Assembly (NCBI GenBank): GCA_035910535.1
Contig: JAMHXF010000090.1
Span: forward strand, 434,001-498,000
Source of the DNA: Archangium_A sp035910535
GTDB taxonomy: Bacteria; Myxococcota; Myxococcia; Myxococcales; Myxococcaceae
DNA length: 64,000 nt
Direction: 5' to 3'
Shown: positions 33,482-42,325 of the stretch, one piece after another
Numbering within the stretch: position 1 is the stretch's first letter
How the letters are laid out: each line of letters starts with the position of its first letter
Notes under the pieces: generated by a model
The model's input: only the letters and a program-made list of their open reading frames with translations
What the model was told of the DNA's origin: nothing
Database searches by the model: none
Made by a program: the position numbers and the translations under genes

Positions 33482-34309
33482 ATGACGCCGGTGCCGATGC
33501 AGCTCGACCGCGCGCGCAGCGAAGCGCGGCTCTTCGAGGTGCCCGGTGACGCCCCTGCGTTGCTCGTGGTGCCGGCCATGGGCGTGAACGCGCGCGGCTA
33601 CGACCGCCTCGGTGAAGCGCTCGCCGCGCGTGGCGTGACGACGCTGGTCAGCGAGCTGCGCGGCGGTGACAGCTCGTCGGTGCGAGCGCGGCGCGGCGTC
33701 GACTACGGGTACCACGAGCTCATCGAAGACACCGTGCGCCACGTCGAGTGGCTGCGCGCGCGGGGCCACGTGGTGAACGTGCTCGGTCATTCACTCGGCG
33801 GCCAGCTGACGACGGTGTCGCTCGCGCGTTGGTACGTCGACGGCGCGAAGCTGGTGCTCATCGGCTCGGGCACGGTGCACTACCGCGCGTACGACGGCCT
33901 CGAGCGTTGGCGCGTGTGGCTGGGCACGCAGGTCGCCGGCGTCATCGCGCGCGGGCTCGGCTATTTCCCCGGGCACCGGCTGGGCTTCGGTGGGCTGCAG
34001 GGCAGGGGGCTCATCACCGACTGGTCGAACGCGTCGCGCACCGGCGAGTTCCGCAGCGCGCGTCACGGGCCGTTGGAGCATCGCCTCTCGGAGCTCGCGC
34101 CCGAGGTGCTGGCGATTCACGTCGCAGGTGACGACATGGCGCCGAAGAGCGCGACCCACGCGCTGGTGCGAAAGCTCCCGCGCGCGCAGGTGACGTGGGC
34201 AGAGGTCGCGGCGCCGTCAGCGCCCGCGAAGTTGAACCCGCATTTCCGGTGGATGAAGGAGCCCGCCGCTGCGGCCGAGCGCATCGCGACGTTCTTGAAG
34301 GCTCAGTAG
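33482..34309 (+). CDS. Alpha/beta hydrolase
   Basis: This is 275 residues with no signal peptide. The nucleophile elbow is GHSLGG with S104, and the oxyanion region is VVPAMGVNARGYD. The acid is likely the Asp in AGDDMAPKS, and the base is the His in LNPHFRWMKEP. The pattern fits esterase/lipase-type hydrolases. Members with 'PAMGVxxxxY' occur widely in bacteria without known substrates. The last 7 bases overlap the end of the convergent gene on the minus strand. Confidence 0.87.
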   Translation: MTPVPMQLDRARSEARLFEVPGDAPALLVVPAMGVNARGYDRLGEALAARGVTTLVSELRGGDSSSVRARRGVDYGYHELIEDTVRHVEWLRARGHVVNVLGHSLGGQLTTVSLARWYVDGAKLVLIGSGTVHYRAYDGLERWRVWLGTQVAGVIARGLGYFPGHRLGFGGLQGRGLITDWSNASRTGEFRSARHGPLEHRLSELAPEVLAIHVAGDDMAPKSATHALVRKLPRAQVTWAEVAAPSAPAKLNPHFRWMKEPAAAAERIATFLKAQ

Positions 34310-35070
34310 CTCGCGCAGAGACACACCAGCGGGTTGCCGTTGCCGGGTACATGCCCGCAGTCGGCGGTGAAGCCGCCGTTCGGCAAGCGCGCGCCGAGGC
34401 ACGCTCCGGTCCAGTTGTCGTAGCCGCCGCCGCAGTAGGCGTCGCAGCCCACCGAGCCGTTGTTGCCGCTCTTGATGCGCAAGATGACGCCGTTGACCCG
34501 CAGCGCCGTCGCCGTTCCGGCGTTGCTTGGCACCGACGTCGTACCGGTTGCAGCGAGCGTGGCGGCGAACTGTACGGCGCCGTTGATGGTCGCCGTGTTC
34601 GCCAGCAACGACGGGGTGCTCACCACACCGGCGTCGAGCGCGCCTGCGTAGACGGTGGTGCCGCTCACCGTGGCGCCGCCGATGCTCGGAGCCGAGATGC
34701 TCGACGCCGTCAGGGTGCCTGCCTGCACGCCCGTCGCGGTCACGAGGCCGACCTTCGCCTCGAGCCACGTCTTGAGCTGCGTGAAGTTGTTGTTCACCTG
34801 ATCAGCGCGCGCCGGCGTGTCGGCGGTGAAGGAGACGAGCTGTGCCAACGCCGTGGCGGGCACGAGCGCGACCAACGCCAGGCCGACAATCAGGCCCACC
34901 AGCCGACGCCGCGGTTGAGGTGAGAGCACGCGCGACATCTTCGAGAGGCCATGAGCGCGCAGCGCTTCCACTTCTTCGAGCGTCATGCCGTGGCGCGCCG
35001 CAAAGTCGGAGGCGGAGGTCACGCTACACAGCAGCTTGAGGAGTTCGTCGGTCGTGTGCGGGGTCGACAT
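34303..35070 (-). CDS. HTH-like cytoplasmic head, TM helix and exported repeat domain
   Basis: This is 255 residues. Residues 1-50 resemble a helix-turn-helix or helical bundle (TSASDFAARHGMTLEEVEAL) and sit before one transmembrane helix (about 56-76). The exported part starts with QVNNNFTQLKTWLEAK, a pattern seen in bacterial cell-surface or phage-fibre-like proteins, followed by Ser/Thr/Gly/Ala-rich strands. A C-terminal Cys-rich domain (GCDAYCGGGYDNWTGACLG and a final VCLCASY) follows. A DNA-binding-like head on an extracellular domain would be a one-component sensor or an anti-sigma-like layout, which is inference. The family is not recognised. Confidence 0.7.
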   Translation of the reverse strand: MSTPHTTDELLKLLCSVTSASDFAARHGMTLEEVEALRAHGLSKMSRVLSPQPRRRLVGLIVGLALVALVPATALAQLVSFTADTPARADQVNNNFTQLKTWLEAKVGLVTATGVQAGTLTASSISAPSIGGATVSGTTVYAGALDAGVVSTPSLLANTATINGAVQFAATLAATGTTSVPSNAGTATALRVNGVILRIKSGNNGSVGCDAYCGGGYDNWTGACLGARLPNGGFTADCGHVPGNGNPLVCLCASY

Positions 35071-35133
35071 GAGCCGCGCAGCGTACAGTTCGGCGGTGCG
35101 GCGCGCGGGTACCGATTGTCATAGTCAGGGCGT

Positions 35134-35160
35134 GGCGTCGCGGTAGCTCATGGCGACGCC
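35134..35160 (-). terminator. Hairpin after lactonase gene
   Basis: GGCGTCGC (35134-35141) pairs perfectly with GCGACGCC (35153-35160) around an 11-base loop, 50 bases beyond the stop of the minus-strand propeller gene. There is no T tract, so this is a weak terminator call. The rest of the 139-base gap shows nothing else. Confidence 0.35.
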
Positions 35161-35209
35161 CGCGGGTTTCCCGAGGTGGTCGACCGTGTTGTTTGAAGGC
35201 GTCGCACGT

Positions 35210-36364
35210 CTATGGAACAGCGTGGACGAAGCCCGCGAACGCGACGTTGGGCACGTTGGCGACGACGCCGCGTGACGTGAGGTCGCCGCGCTGCGTGTCG
35301 ATGGCGAAGAGCACCACGGTGCCGGAGCTCTGATTGCCGACGAGCAGCCAGAGCCCCGTTGAATCGATGGAGAAGTGACGCGGTTGGTTGCCGCCCGTCG
35401 CGGTGTGACCCAGCGACGACAGCTCGCCGCTCGTCGCGTCGACCGAGAAGCTTGCGATGGAGTCGTGGCCCCGGTTGCTCGCGAAGACGAAGCGCCCGTT
35501 GGGGTGCACCGCGATTTCGGCGCCGGTGTTGTTGCCCATGAAACCCGACGGCAGTGAAGACACCGTCTGCAGCGGCGTGAGTCGGCCTTGCGCGTCGATG
35601 GCCAGCGTTTGCACGGTGCTGTGCAGCTCGTTGATGAGGTACGCGCGCGGCAGCGTGGGGTGCAGCGCGAGGTGTCGCGGCCCGGCTCCGGCGGCGGTGG
35701 GCATCGTCGGCGGAGAGAGCGGAGCGAGCGCGCCACCGTCGAGTACGTATTGCGCGATGGCGTCAGCCTGCTTGCACGGCGCGTAGACGAAGCGGTTGTT
35801 CGCGTCGGCGAAGATCTGGTGCGCCTGCGCTCCTGACGCGAGCGTCTGGGTCGCCGCGCCGAGGCCCGCGTCGGTGACGGGGAAGACTGACGTATTGCCG
35901 CCGCCGTAGTTGGCGACGAAGACGAGCGCGCCGGTCTGGTCGACCGACACGTGCGCCGGCCCGTTGCCGCCACTCGACACGCGATTGATGAAGGTCAACC
36001 CCGCGTCGCTTTCGAAGGTGAACGCGGCGACCTGGCTCGAGCTCTCGTTCACCGCGTAGAGCCGCCGGCGCAGCAAGTCAGGCGCGAGGAAGCTGCTGCC
36101 GTTGCCCGCGCTCACGCTCCCGAGCGGCGAGAGCCCCGCGTCGGCTTCGAAGCGGAAGACACGAATCGTCGAGCCGCCTCCGGTGAAGACGAGCTGCGGG
36201 CTCGGAGGCACGATGCCGCCGTCGGGAGTTCCAGCGTCGGGAACCCCGGCATCGACGACGACGCCGCTGTCGACGGGGTTACCCGCGTCGTTTGCCGCGT
36301 CGGGTGCTTCCGTCATCGCGCTGCAACCCGCGAGCACCACCGAGAACAGCACCACGCTTCGCAT
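35210..36364 (-). CDS. Lactonase-family beta-propeller lipoprotein
   Basis: This is 384 residues; the ATG at 36364 is chosen because the signal that follows (VVLFSVVLAGC) is a clear lipobox. After a long DAG/DGG linker comes a seven-bladed propeller with repeated SxGNG, PAHVSVDQTG, GPRHLALHP, AEIAVHPNGRFVFASNR and PRHFSIDSTGLWL. This is the pattern of the lactonase (6-phosphogluconolactonase-like, Pfam PF10282) family. The lipoprotein form suggests an envelope role rather than sugar phosphate metabolism, so the substrate is uncertain. Confidence 0.87.
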   Translation of the reverse strand: MRSVVLFSVVLAGCSAMTEAPDAANDAGNPVDSGVVVDAGVPDAGTPDGGIVPPSPQLVFTGGGSTIRVFRFEADAGLSPLGSVSAGNGSSFLAPDLLRRRLYAVNESSSQVAAFTFESDAGLTFINRVSSGGNGPAHVSVDQTGALVFVANYGGGNTSVFPVTDAGLGAATQTLASGAQAHQIFADANNRFVYAPCKQADAIAQYVLDGGALAPLSPPTMPTAAGAGPRHLALHPTLPRAYLINELHSTVQTLAIDAQGRLTPLQTVSSLPSGFMGNNTGAEIAVHPNGRFVFASNRGHDSIASFSVDATSGELSSLGHTATGGNQPRHFSIDSTGLWLLVGNQSSGTVVLFAIDTQRGDLTSRGVVANVPNVAFAGFVHAVP

Positions 36365-36596
36365 GCAGTGAAGCGTAGCGCCGACCTCAGGCTGCGCATT
36401 GGAGCTCACGCCCGAGAGCTTCTCGGAGATTTCACAGAGGTTCTTCGCGGTGCGTCGCTGGCCTTGCCGATTTCGGGCGGATTTGCCCCGACGTACTCGC
36501 GGCCTCAAAGCCGATGCCTGAATTTGCCGCCGGTGATGACGATTGTGCGGCCCGCCTGTGAGGGCACGTCGACTGCAGAGGAGGGCGGTCGTCGCT

Positions 36597-39038
36597 CTAT
36601 TTGGTCAACTGAATCGGCGTCTCTGACCTCACCGGCGCAGCGGTGGCCGACCTCGACCAGCAGCGCACGCGACCCGACGTGAACGTCACGCATTGTGCGA
36701 CGTGGTTCAGCCGCTTCACCGGCTCGTCGATGCTCACCGCGCGCGGGACGAGCGACGGCGGCCCATTCGCGCCGAGCTGATTGCGCTGATTGTCGCCCCA
36801 GCACGACACCCCGTTGCTGCCATGCAACGCGCAGCACGCGTGGTCGCTGCACTCGAGCTGCCGCACACCGACCAACGGCACTTCACCGACGGTGCTGTAC
36901 CCAAGCGCCGCGCCCCAGCACCACACGCGCCCGTTCGCGGTGAGCGCGCAAATGCCCAGACCGCTCGAGCGCAGCACCGTCACCGCCGGCATCGGCACGG
37001 GCTCATTGATGACGTAGCGAGTGCCGATGGGGTTCGCTTCGAAGGGAATCTCGCCGTTGCAGTCGACGCCACCGTCACCGTGCCGCGCGCATGTCCAGCG
37101 GCTCGAGAACGAGCCGACGACCTGCTCCGTGCCGTCTTCGCTGCGTTGCGTGGTGCCGCACGAGAAGCCCGACCAGTCCGACGACAGCGACACCGCGCCG
37201 CCGTCGAGCGCCTGCTCGTGCAGCCCGCCGTCGGCATCGACGCGCCAGACACGACGGCCACTGCGAATGTAGTCGCGGCACATGTCGTCAATGGGGCCGG
37301 GGCTCGCGAAGCGCGCGTCGCCGTATTTGCAGCCACCATCTCGGAAGCAGGTGATGTTGCCTTCGTGGTCTTCGACGTCTTCCAGCGGCAAGGTGCGTGG
37401 CGTCTGCGCGACCGCCGGTTCACCGAGTTGCCCGTATTGGTTGTTGCCCCAGCACCACACGCGCTGCTGCGCATCGAGCCCGCACGCGAACAAATCGCCC
37501 GCTCGAATCTTGGTGAACACGTGATTGCCCGCGAGCGGCGCGCAGGGGCGGCGCGTGGTGAACCCCGCATCGTCATCTGCCATCGCGCAGGTCTCGACGG
37601 TGCCATCGGCCAGGTGACCCCACGCGTAATGCTGCGAGTACGTGTCGACGGCGAACGCAGCCCATGGGCGATTTCCTTCGGGCAACGTCGCCAGCCATTC
37701 CAGCGCATGGCCACGCGTCTCGACTCCGCCGTCAGGCATCAGCGCCCACACGCCTCGATTCACGAAGAGGTCGACGGGCGCCGTGTCGAACTGCAGTCGC
37801 TCGAAGCCGTTGCCCGTGCCGCTGCTGAAGAGGCTCTTGTTGCCCCAACAGCCGACGCCGCCATCGACGCCTTGCACGCATTGCGCCGCCTCCCACAGGT
37901 CTGAAGACCACGTCTTGCGCGCCGGTGACAACGCTTCACGCGCGGGCCCGGGGAGGTCGAGACACCGCGAGAGCCCACCGTCGGTCAGCACACCGCACAG
38001 GCCATACGGTGAGCTGAGGCTCGCGAAGCGTTCGCTGCCGCCATCGAAGATGGACGGACACGTAAGGCGCCCGTCGGCGTCGATGGCGCACAGCGACGCG
38101 CCGCCGGTGAATGACGCGACCTCGAAGCCCACCGGCCACGCCGCTGGTGCGACAGAGCTCGTAGGCGCGCCCCGCAACAACTGGTCGACCCCGTTGTCAC
38201 CCCAGCACCGCGTCACGCCGGCGCGGTTCTTCGCGCACGCGCTGAAGCCGTGGGCTGCCACGTCAACGTAGCTGCATTGCTCGGCGGCATCGGCGCGGCG
38301 TCGCGTCTCACACGTTCCAGCGAGGCAGACGCGGCCTTCAGCGCACGTCGGCTCGCCACACGCGATGCCGTCTTCCACCGGCGTCTCCACGCAGCCGGTC
38401 GACGGTTCGCACGAAGCGACCTTGCAGCCGCTCGTCACCGGGCACTCGCGTGGCAGCGCGACGCAGCCACCGTCGGCCGCACACGCGTCGATGGTGCACG
38501 GGTTTCCGTCGTCACAACTGCCGCCGCGCACGGCGCGACAGTCGCCCTGCACGCACGCGCCGACTGCACCGCAGCCCGGGTCACACGCGGTGTCGTCGGC
38601 GAGCAGCGTCTCTACGCAGCGACCTTCGTCGAACGAAAACGTCGACGTCGCACACGCGCTCGCCGCGCACGCAGGCACCTCGAGGCCAGCACCGTCGAGC
38701 TGAACCTGCAGGTCTTCAGCGAGCGTCAACGTCGCCGCCACCGCGCCGATGGACGCTGGAGTGAAAGTGACGGGCACCTCGACGCGCTCACCGCCCGCCA
38801 CGCGCAGCGCACCAGCGACCGTAAATGGGGCAGACGTTTCGGGCGTCACCGAGACCGGCGCGCGACCCGTGTTGACGACCACGACGACCAGCGACTTCGT
38901 GGCGCCGATGTACACACCGCCGAAGTCGAGCCGCGTGGCCTCGACGCGCAGCGCGCCGGTGGTCTGCATCGCGTCGTCACGACGACAGGTCGACAGCAGC
39001 ACCACCAACGACAGACAGAACAATGAACTGAAACGCAT
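36597..39038 (-). CDS. RCC1-repeat lipoprotein with Cys-rich N-terminal domain
   Basis: This is 813 residues starting at ATG 39038, which gives a signal peptide ending near LSTC. The order is an ASH/Ig-like strand domain (about 30-115, with TGRAPVSVTP), a Cys-rich stretch with DDGNPCTIDACAADGGC-type knots (MYXO_DISULF-like, about 120-240), then at least seven RCC1-like repeats (CWGDN, CWGNNQYGQLG, VWCWGAA, CWGDNQRNQLG). RCC1 repeats form propellers that often bind proteins. In myxobacteria these are surface lipoproteins of unknown role. No enzymatic motif is seen. Confidence 0.85.
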   Translation of the reverse strand: MRFSSLFCLSLVVLLSTCRRDDAMQTTGALRVEATRLDFGGVYIGATKSLVVVVVNTGRAPVSVTPETSAPFTVAGALRVAGGERVEVPVTFTPASIGAVAATLTLAEDLQVQLDGAGLEVPACAASACATSTFSFDEGRCVETLLADDTACDPGCGAVGACVQGDCRAVRGGSCDDGNPCTIDACAADGGCVALPRECPVTSGCKVASCEPSTGCVETPVEDGIACGEPTCAEGRVCLAGTCETRRRADAAEQCSYVDVAAHGFSACAKNRAGVTRCWGDNGVDQLLRGAPTSSVAPAAWPVGFEVASFTGGASLCAIDADGRLTCPSIFDGGSERFASLSSPYGLCGVLTDGGLSRCLDLPGPAREALSPARKTWSSDLWEAAQCVQGVDGGVGCWGNKSLFSSGTGNGFERLQFDTAPVDLFVNRGVWALMPDGGVETRGHALEWLATLPEGNRPWAAFAVDTYSQHYAWGHLADGTVETCAMADDDAGFTTRRPCAPLAGNHVFTKIRAGDLFACGLDAQQRVWCWGNNQYGQLGEPAVAQTPRTLPLEDVEDHEGNITCFRDGGCKYGDARFASPGPIDDMCRDYIRSGRRVWRVDADGGLHEQALDGGAVSLSSDWSGFSCGTTQRSEDGTEQVVGSFSSRWTCARHGDGGVDCNGEIPFEANPIGTRYVINEPVPMPAVTVLRSSGLGICALTANGRVWCWGAALGYSTVGEVPLVGVRQLECSDHACCALHGSNGVSCWGDNQRNQLGANGPPSLVPRAVSIDEPVKRLNHVAQCVTFTSGRVRCWSRSATAAPVRSETPIQLTK

Positions 39039-39134
39039 CGTGGCCGCACTTACCCGCGACTGACGCGTCACGACCTCGGATTTCGGCACCAACCGGCGCG
39101 GACCTCACGAAGAAGTCCGCGCCGACGAAGCTGC

Positions 39135-41132
39135 TTACTGCTTCACGGAATAGACGAACGTCGCCTTGGGCGCGCGCGTCCAGCGGTCGGCGATGGTGGA
39201 GCGTTGGCTCGACCAGTCGTCCTTCGCGTCGACGAATGAGGTCTTCATGGCCTCGGCGTCTTTCTTGTCGCCCTTGCCCTTGGCCTTGAGCACGCGGCTG
39301 GCGAGCTTGTCGACGGCGGGCTTCCACTTCGCCAAGTCGACCTCGAAGCAGCCGGTGTCGGTGCCGTTGGCGGCCTTCTCGTCGGCCTTCCACACCAGCA
39401 CGCCTTCCTTCGACATGTGCCCCAGCTGAATCGACGCGAGCTGCGAGTACGGCTTGGGGTTGCCCGCGCCGTCGTACATGCCGCGGCTGATGTGGCCGAA
39501 GGCCCAGGCCACGTCACGCAGCGTCGCGTGCTTCGCTTCCTGCTCGGTCAGCAGGTTCTTCTCGACGAGCCACCAGGTGAAATACAGCGCGCTGGTCTGC
39601 GCCTTGAGCTCTTCCATGGTCGAGGCCAGCGGGCCGCCGAACACGTCGTCGTCTTTCTTGCCCTTCACCGCGTAGTCGTGCGCGGGGCCGAGGTTGTGTG
39701 CCGCCTCGTGGAGCACGACCGACAACAACGCGGCCTTCGGGTCGGTGGTCGCGCCGTCGAACGTCGCCTTGCAGTACAGCGAGGCCATCTGGTCAGACAG
39801 CGCCTGCTGGCTGTCGGCGTCGGTGTAGAGGTTCGTCATCACCACCGTGCGGCCGCCCTTTTCAGCGACCTTGCCCCAGTTGGGCAGCGACTGGCCGATG
39901 GTGGCGCCGTGCGGGTTGCGTTGATCAGCCGCGTTCAACGTCACGTCGATGAAGTCGGGCAGCTTGAACTTCACGTCGCGCGCTTTGTACGGAGGGCCCG
40001 CCAACGTCGCGAGCGTCTTCTCCATGTCGGCCTTCACTGGCTCGAGCTTCTTCTGCCACTCGAGTGACGCGAGGTTGATGCGCGCCAGCTGCAGCGCGAA
40101 GCCCGCCTTCCACGCGCAGGGCTCGTGGTAGACCTCGTCGGGCCCGACGCGGAGGTACCACTTCGAGTTGAGCGGCCCCATCGCCACCCACGCCTCATTC
40201 GCCGGCTCCCAGTCGTTGGTGCGGAACGCCTTCGCGGCGGCCGTCAGGTACGTCTTGAACGCCGCTTCGTCGTCACCGAACGCAGCAGCGGCGGCTTCGA
40301 GCTCGACGGCGACGGCCTCCATGTCGGCCTTGTAGGCCTCGGTGTACGGCAGCGCCTTGAAGCCCTTGCCGTCTTCCACGACGGTCGAGAAGTGCCCCAT
40401 CAGGTCGGCCTTGTTCTTCTGCTTCTCGAGCGCCGCGCAGAACTTCGGGTCGGCCTGCACGGCCGCGGGGTAGAGCCCAAAGACGCGCGGAGGCGTGGTG
40501 ACGAGCGCGTTGCACAGCGGGTCTTTCTCGGTCTTCGGCGCGACGCAGAACGGGCTCTGGTTGCGATGGAAGACGGCGCGCGAGAGCAGGTCGCCTTCGG
40601 GAATCTGCTCGCCCTGCTCGAGGTTGCCGTGCTGCTGCGCGTAGATGCGCTCGATGATGGCCGCGGCGCGCGCGAAGTGCGGGAAGGCCTTCTTGTCGGC
40701 GTCGGTCGCGCCGCTCAGGTCGGTCTCGACCAGCGTGGTCTTGCCTTGCGAGAGCTCGTACTTGAGCGCCACCTGACGCGGGTCTTTGGGCTCGGCCGTC
40801 TTCTGCAGCGCGGCGTAGAGCGCGTCGAACTTCGCGGTGAAGCCCTTCGCGTCGACGAAGTCAGCGCGCGTCTCTTTCCACGGGCCGATGAGCGTCACCA
40901 GCTCTGCGGGGTCGAGCTCGTTGTTCTTGTTCGCGTCGGCGCGCCAGAAGAGCGGCACGAAGGCTTCGGCCGCGCGCGCGTTGAAGTCGAGGCGCGACAG
41001 CGCGGTGTACGTCTTCTTCGGCGGCGGCGCGGGTTCGGCCTTCACTTCTTCTTTCACCGGCGGAGGCGGCTCTTGATGCGCACAGCCCGACACCGCGAGA
41101 ACACCAATCATCGGAAGGGTTCGTTTGAACAT
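39135..41132 (-). CDS. M49-like lipoprotein metallopeptidase with EF-hand
   Basis: This is 665 residues with a lipobox at AVSGC. Early on (about residues 66-77) lies a canonical EF-hand loop DANKNNELDPAE. Further on is H475-E-A-A-H479 in VVLHEAAHNLG, followed about 30 residues later by TMEELKAQTSALYF. This resembles the EECRAE-type Glu of dipeptidyl peptidase III (M49), although that family has HELLGH with one extra residue. The rest is helical, with many Lys and Ala. It is probably a zinc peptidase, but could be an inactive relative. A calcium-tuned peptidase is inference. Confidence 0.75.
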   Translation of the reverse strand: MFKRTLPMIGVLAVSGCAHQEPPPPVKEEVKAEPAPPPKKTYTALSRLDFNARAAEAFVPLFWRADANKNNELDPAELVTLIGPWKETRADFVDAKGFTAKFDALYAALQKTAEPKDPRQVALKYELSQGKTTLVETDLSGATDADKKAFPHFARAAAIIERIYAQQHGNLEQGEQIPEGDLLSRAVFHRNQSPFCVAPKTEKDPLCNALVTTPPRVFGLYPAAVQADPKFCAALEKQKNKADLMGHFSTVVEDGKGFKALPYTEAYKADMEAVAVELEAAAAAFGDDEAAFKTYLTAAAKAFRTNDWEPANEAWVAMGPLNSKWYLRVGPDEVYHEPCAWKAGFALQLARINLASLEWQKKLEPVKADMEKTLATLAGPPYKARDVKFKLPDFIDVTLNAADQRNPHGATIGQSLPNWGKVAEKGGRTVVMTNLYTDADSQQALSDQMASLYCKATFDGATTDPKAALLSVVLHEAAHNLGPAHDYAVKGKKDDDVFGGPLASTMEELKAQTSALYFTWWLVEKNLLTEQEAKHATLRDVAWAFGHISRGMYDGAGNPKPYSQLASIQLGHMSKEGVLVWKADEKAANGTDTGCFEVDLAKWKPAVDKLASRVLKAKGKGDKKDAEAMKTSFVDAKDDWSSQRSTIADRWTRAPKATFVYSVKQ

Positions 41133-41512
41133 GGGCGCGCGCGTAGCACCGGTGGCGCGCGCAACCCATGATTGACGTCAACTTTCGAGCGCAAAGACGG
41201 CGGCGGCGGGAGTCGGTTGACGATAGCCATTCCTCACATCGAGCGATTGGAGGATGGATTGACAGCGCACACGCCGTTGTGTGGCTACTGTGTTCAGGCT
41301 TGTTTGCGGTCAAACGGTCGTCGTTGGAAGCCGTCTGCTACCGCATTGGCGCGGACGGCGGCGCGGAGTATCTCGAGAGCGAGTACTTGCGGGGCAGTGG
41401 TTATGGCTACGACGGCACGGCCCTTTCTACTCGAAGCAGTATTCGTACGACGGGCGTGGCGAGTGAGTTCGATGACTGGGCCAGTTGACTCAACAGGAGG
41501 CGCGCGTGGACG

Positions 41513-41734
41513 ATGAGCCACAGCGGGAGCGTCGGCATCGGACTTGGGAGTGTCTCGGTGTCCCGCTTCGTCGAGGTTGGGCAGTTAATGGCGCCTCTGT
41601 TTCGTATATATACCGGTATGACACGCAGAATAGACGCCATGCCAGGGTGTGCTGAGTTAAGGAGGCGCGGGTCGCAGATCGATCACTGGTTGTCGTATCG
41701 ACCGTCGATGCGGTCTGAGGACTTGTCCAAGTGA
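41513..41734 (+). CDS. Possible small gene overlapping 41731 gene
   Basis: This is 73 residues with a moderate G/C bias at third positions in its first half. Its TGA overlaps the GTG of the next gene (GTGA), a usual sign of coupling. An AGGAGG lies 12 bases upstream, a long spacing. A competing GTG start at 41506 in another frame sits 5 bases from the same AGGAGG but stops after 49 codons. No domain is recognised. Confidence 0.35.
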   Translation: MSHSGSVGIGLGSVSVSRFVEVGQLMAPLFRIYTGMTRRIDAMPGCAELRRRGSQIDHWLSYRPSMRSEDLSK

Positions 41735-41991
41735 GTTCGCCCAAGATTTTTGGATATGAAGAACTCTCGATTGATCGGTCGGTGGCGCCATTGCTCTCAT
41801 CATCTCAGGTAATTGCTCTCCGAGGTGTTGTTTTGCGAGTTGGCCCGGACGAGGTTGACGTCGCCGCGCTCGAGAGGAGTGTCGCGCTGGCGGACTGGGT
41901 CATGTGGCTCACAAAGAGAAGGGTGGTGCATCTGCAGTTGGTTTCGCGTGAGACCTTCAGTCGACTCGTCGATGAATTGGGTATCACGTGA
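41731..41991 (+). CDS. Hypothetical 86-residue protein
   Basis: This soluble protein has no signal peptide. It starts SSPKIFGYEELSIDRSVAP and ends in an amphipathic part (RVVHLQLVSRETFSRLVDEL). The GTG start overlaps the previous frame's stop. It is rich in Val, Leu and acidic residues, and its codons are less GC-biased than in flanking genes. No family is known. A toxin-antitoxin or immunity-type partner is conceivable from size, but nothing in the sequence shows it. Confidence 0.55.
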   Translation: MSSPKIFGYEELSIDRSVAPLLSSSQVIALRGVVLRVGPDEVDVAALERSVALADWVMWLTKRRVVHLQLVSRETFSRLVDELGIT

Positions 41992-42188
41992 GTCGAGGCG
42001 CGGACTTGCCTGAATGATGGGCCGGGCGTGTGTTCCGCGCTGCGACGTCAGACGGCGCTGGAAACGTCTGAAGGTCGCGTGGGGTGCGGTCGCCGGCAAC
42101 AGCGATGCGGTCAACTGCGCCGGGCATGCGACGTGACCATGCCAAGCGTTCTATTGCCGCGAATTCGCGCTTCTCGCGCATGCCCGAC

Positions 42189-42236
42189 GTGTCACCCATG
42201 TCTCCGGTCTATGGTGTTACCCATGTTGCCGGTCCG
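42189..42236. mobile_element. Direct repeats resembling an IS481-like transposon end
   Basis: Two 23-base imperfect direct repeats start at 42189 (GTGTCACCCATGTCTCCGGT) and 42214 (GTGTTACCCATGTTGCCGGT), 25 bases apart. On the minus strand they read as repeated (A/G)CATGGGT(A/G)ACAC blocks, which I recall from ends of IS481-family elements. There is no transposase gene within 1 kb, so this would be a solo remnant. The family call rests on memory of motif form, not a search. Confidence 0.4.
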
Positions 42237-42325
42237 TACCGTCAGCGTTCTGTGAGGAGGCCTCGGTTGCCGGAGTTGGCGAAGGAAGAGTCGGATTCGT
42301 TTTGTCCGGCGAGGAGGAACTCGCG

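Noticed and set aside
41168..41488. Open frame at the left end of the AT-rich island
   Set aside because: Several frames compete there, no good ribosome site is seen, and the first part is Arg-rich noise; mentioned only under the island.
41506..41718. Frame from GTG 41506 with one TGA at 41653 that continues for 20 codons
   Set aside because: I considered a stop-codon readthrough or Sec insertion, but no structure is seen after the TGA and the third-base bias favours the 41513 frame.
41294..41744. Minus-strand frames in the island (41294-41521, 41490-41744)
   Set aside because: There is no start context, no codon bias and no homology pattern, and they overlap better plus-strand frames.
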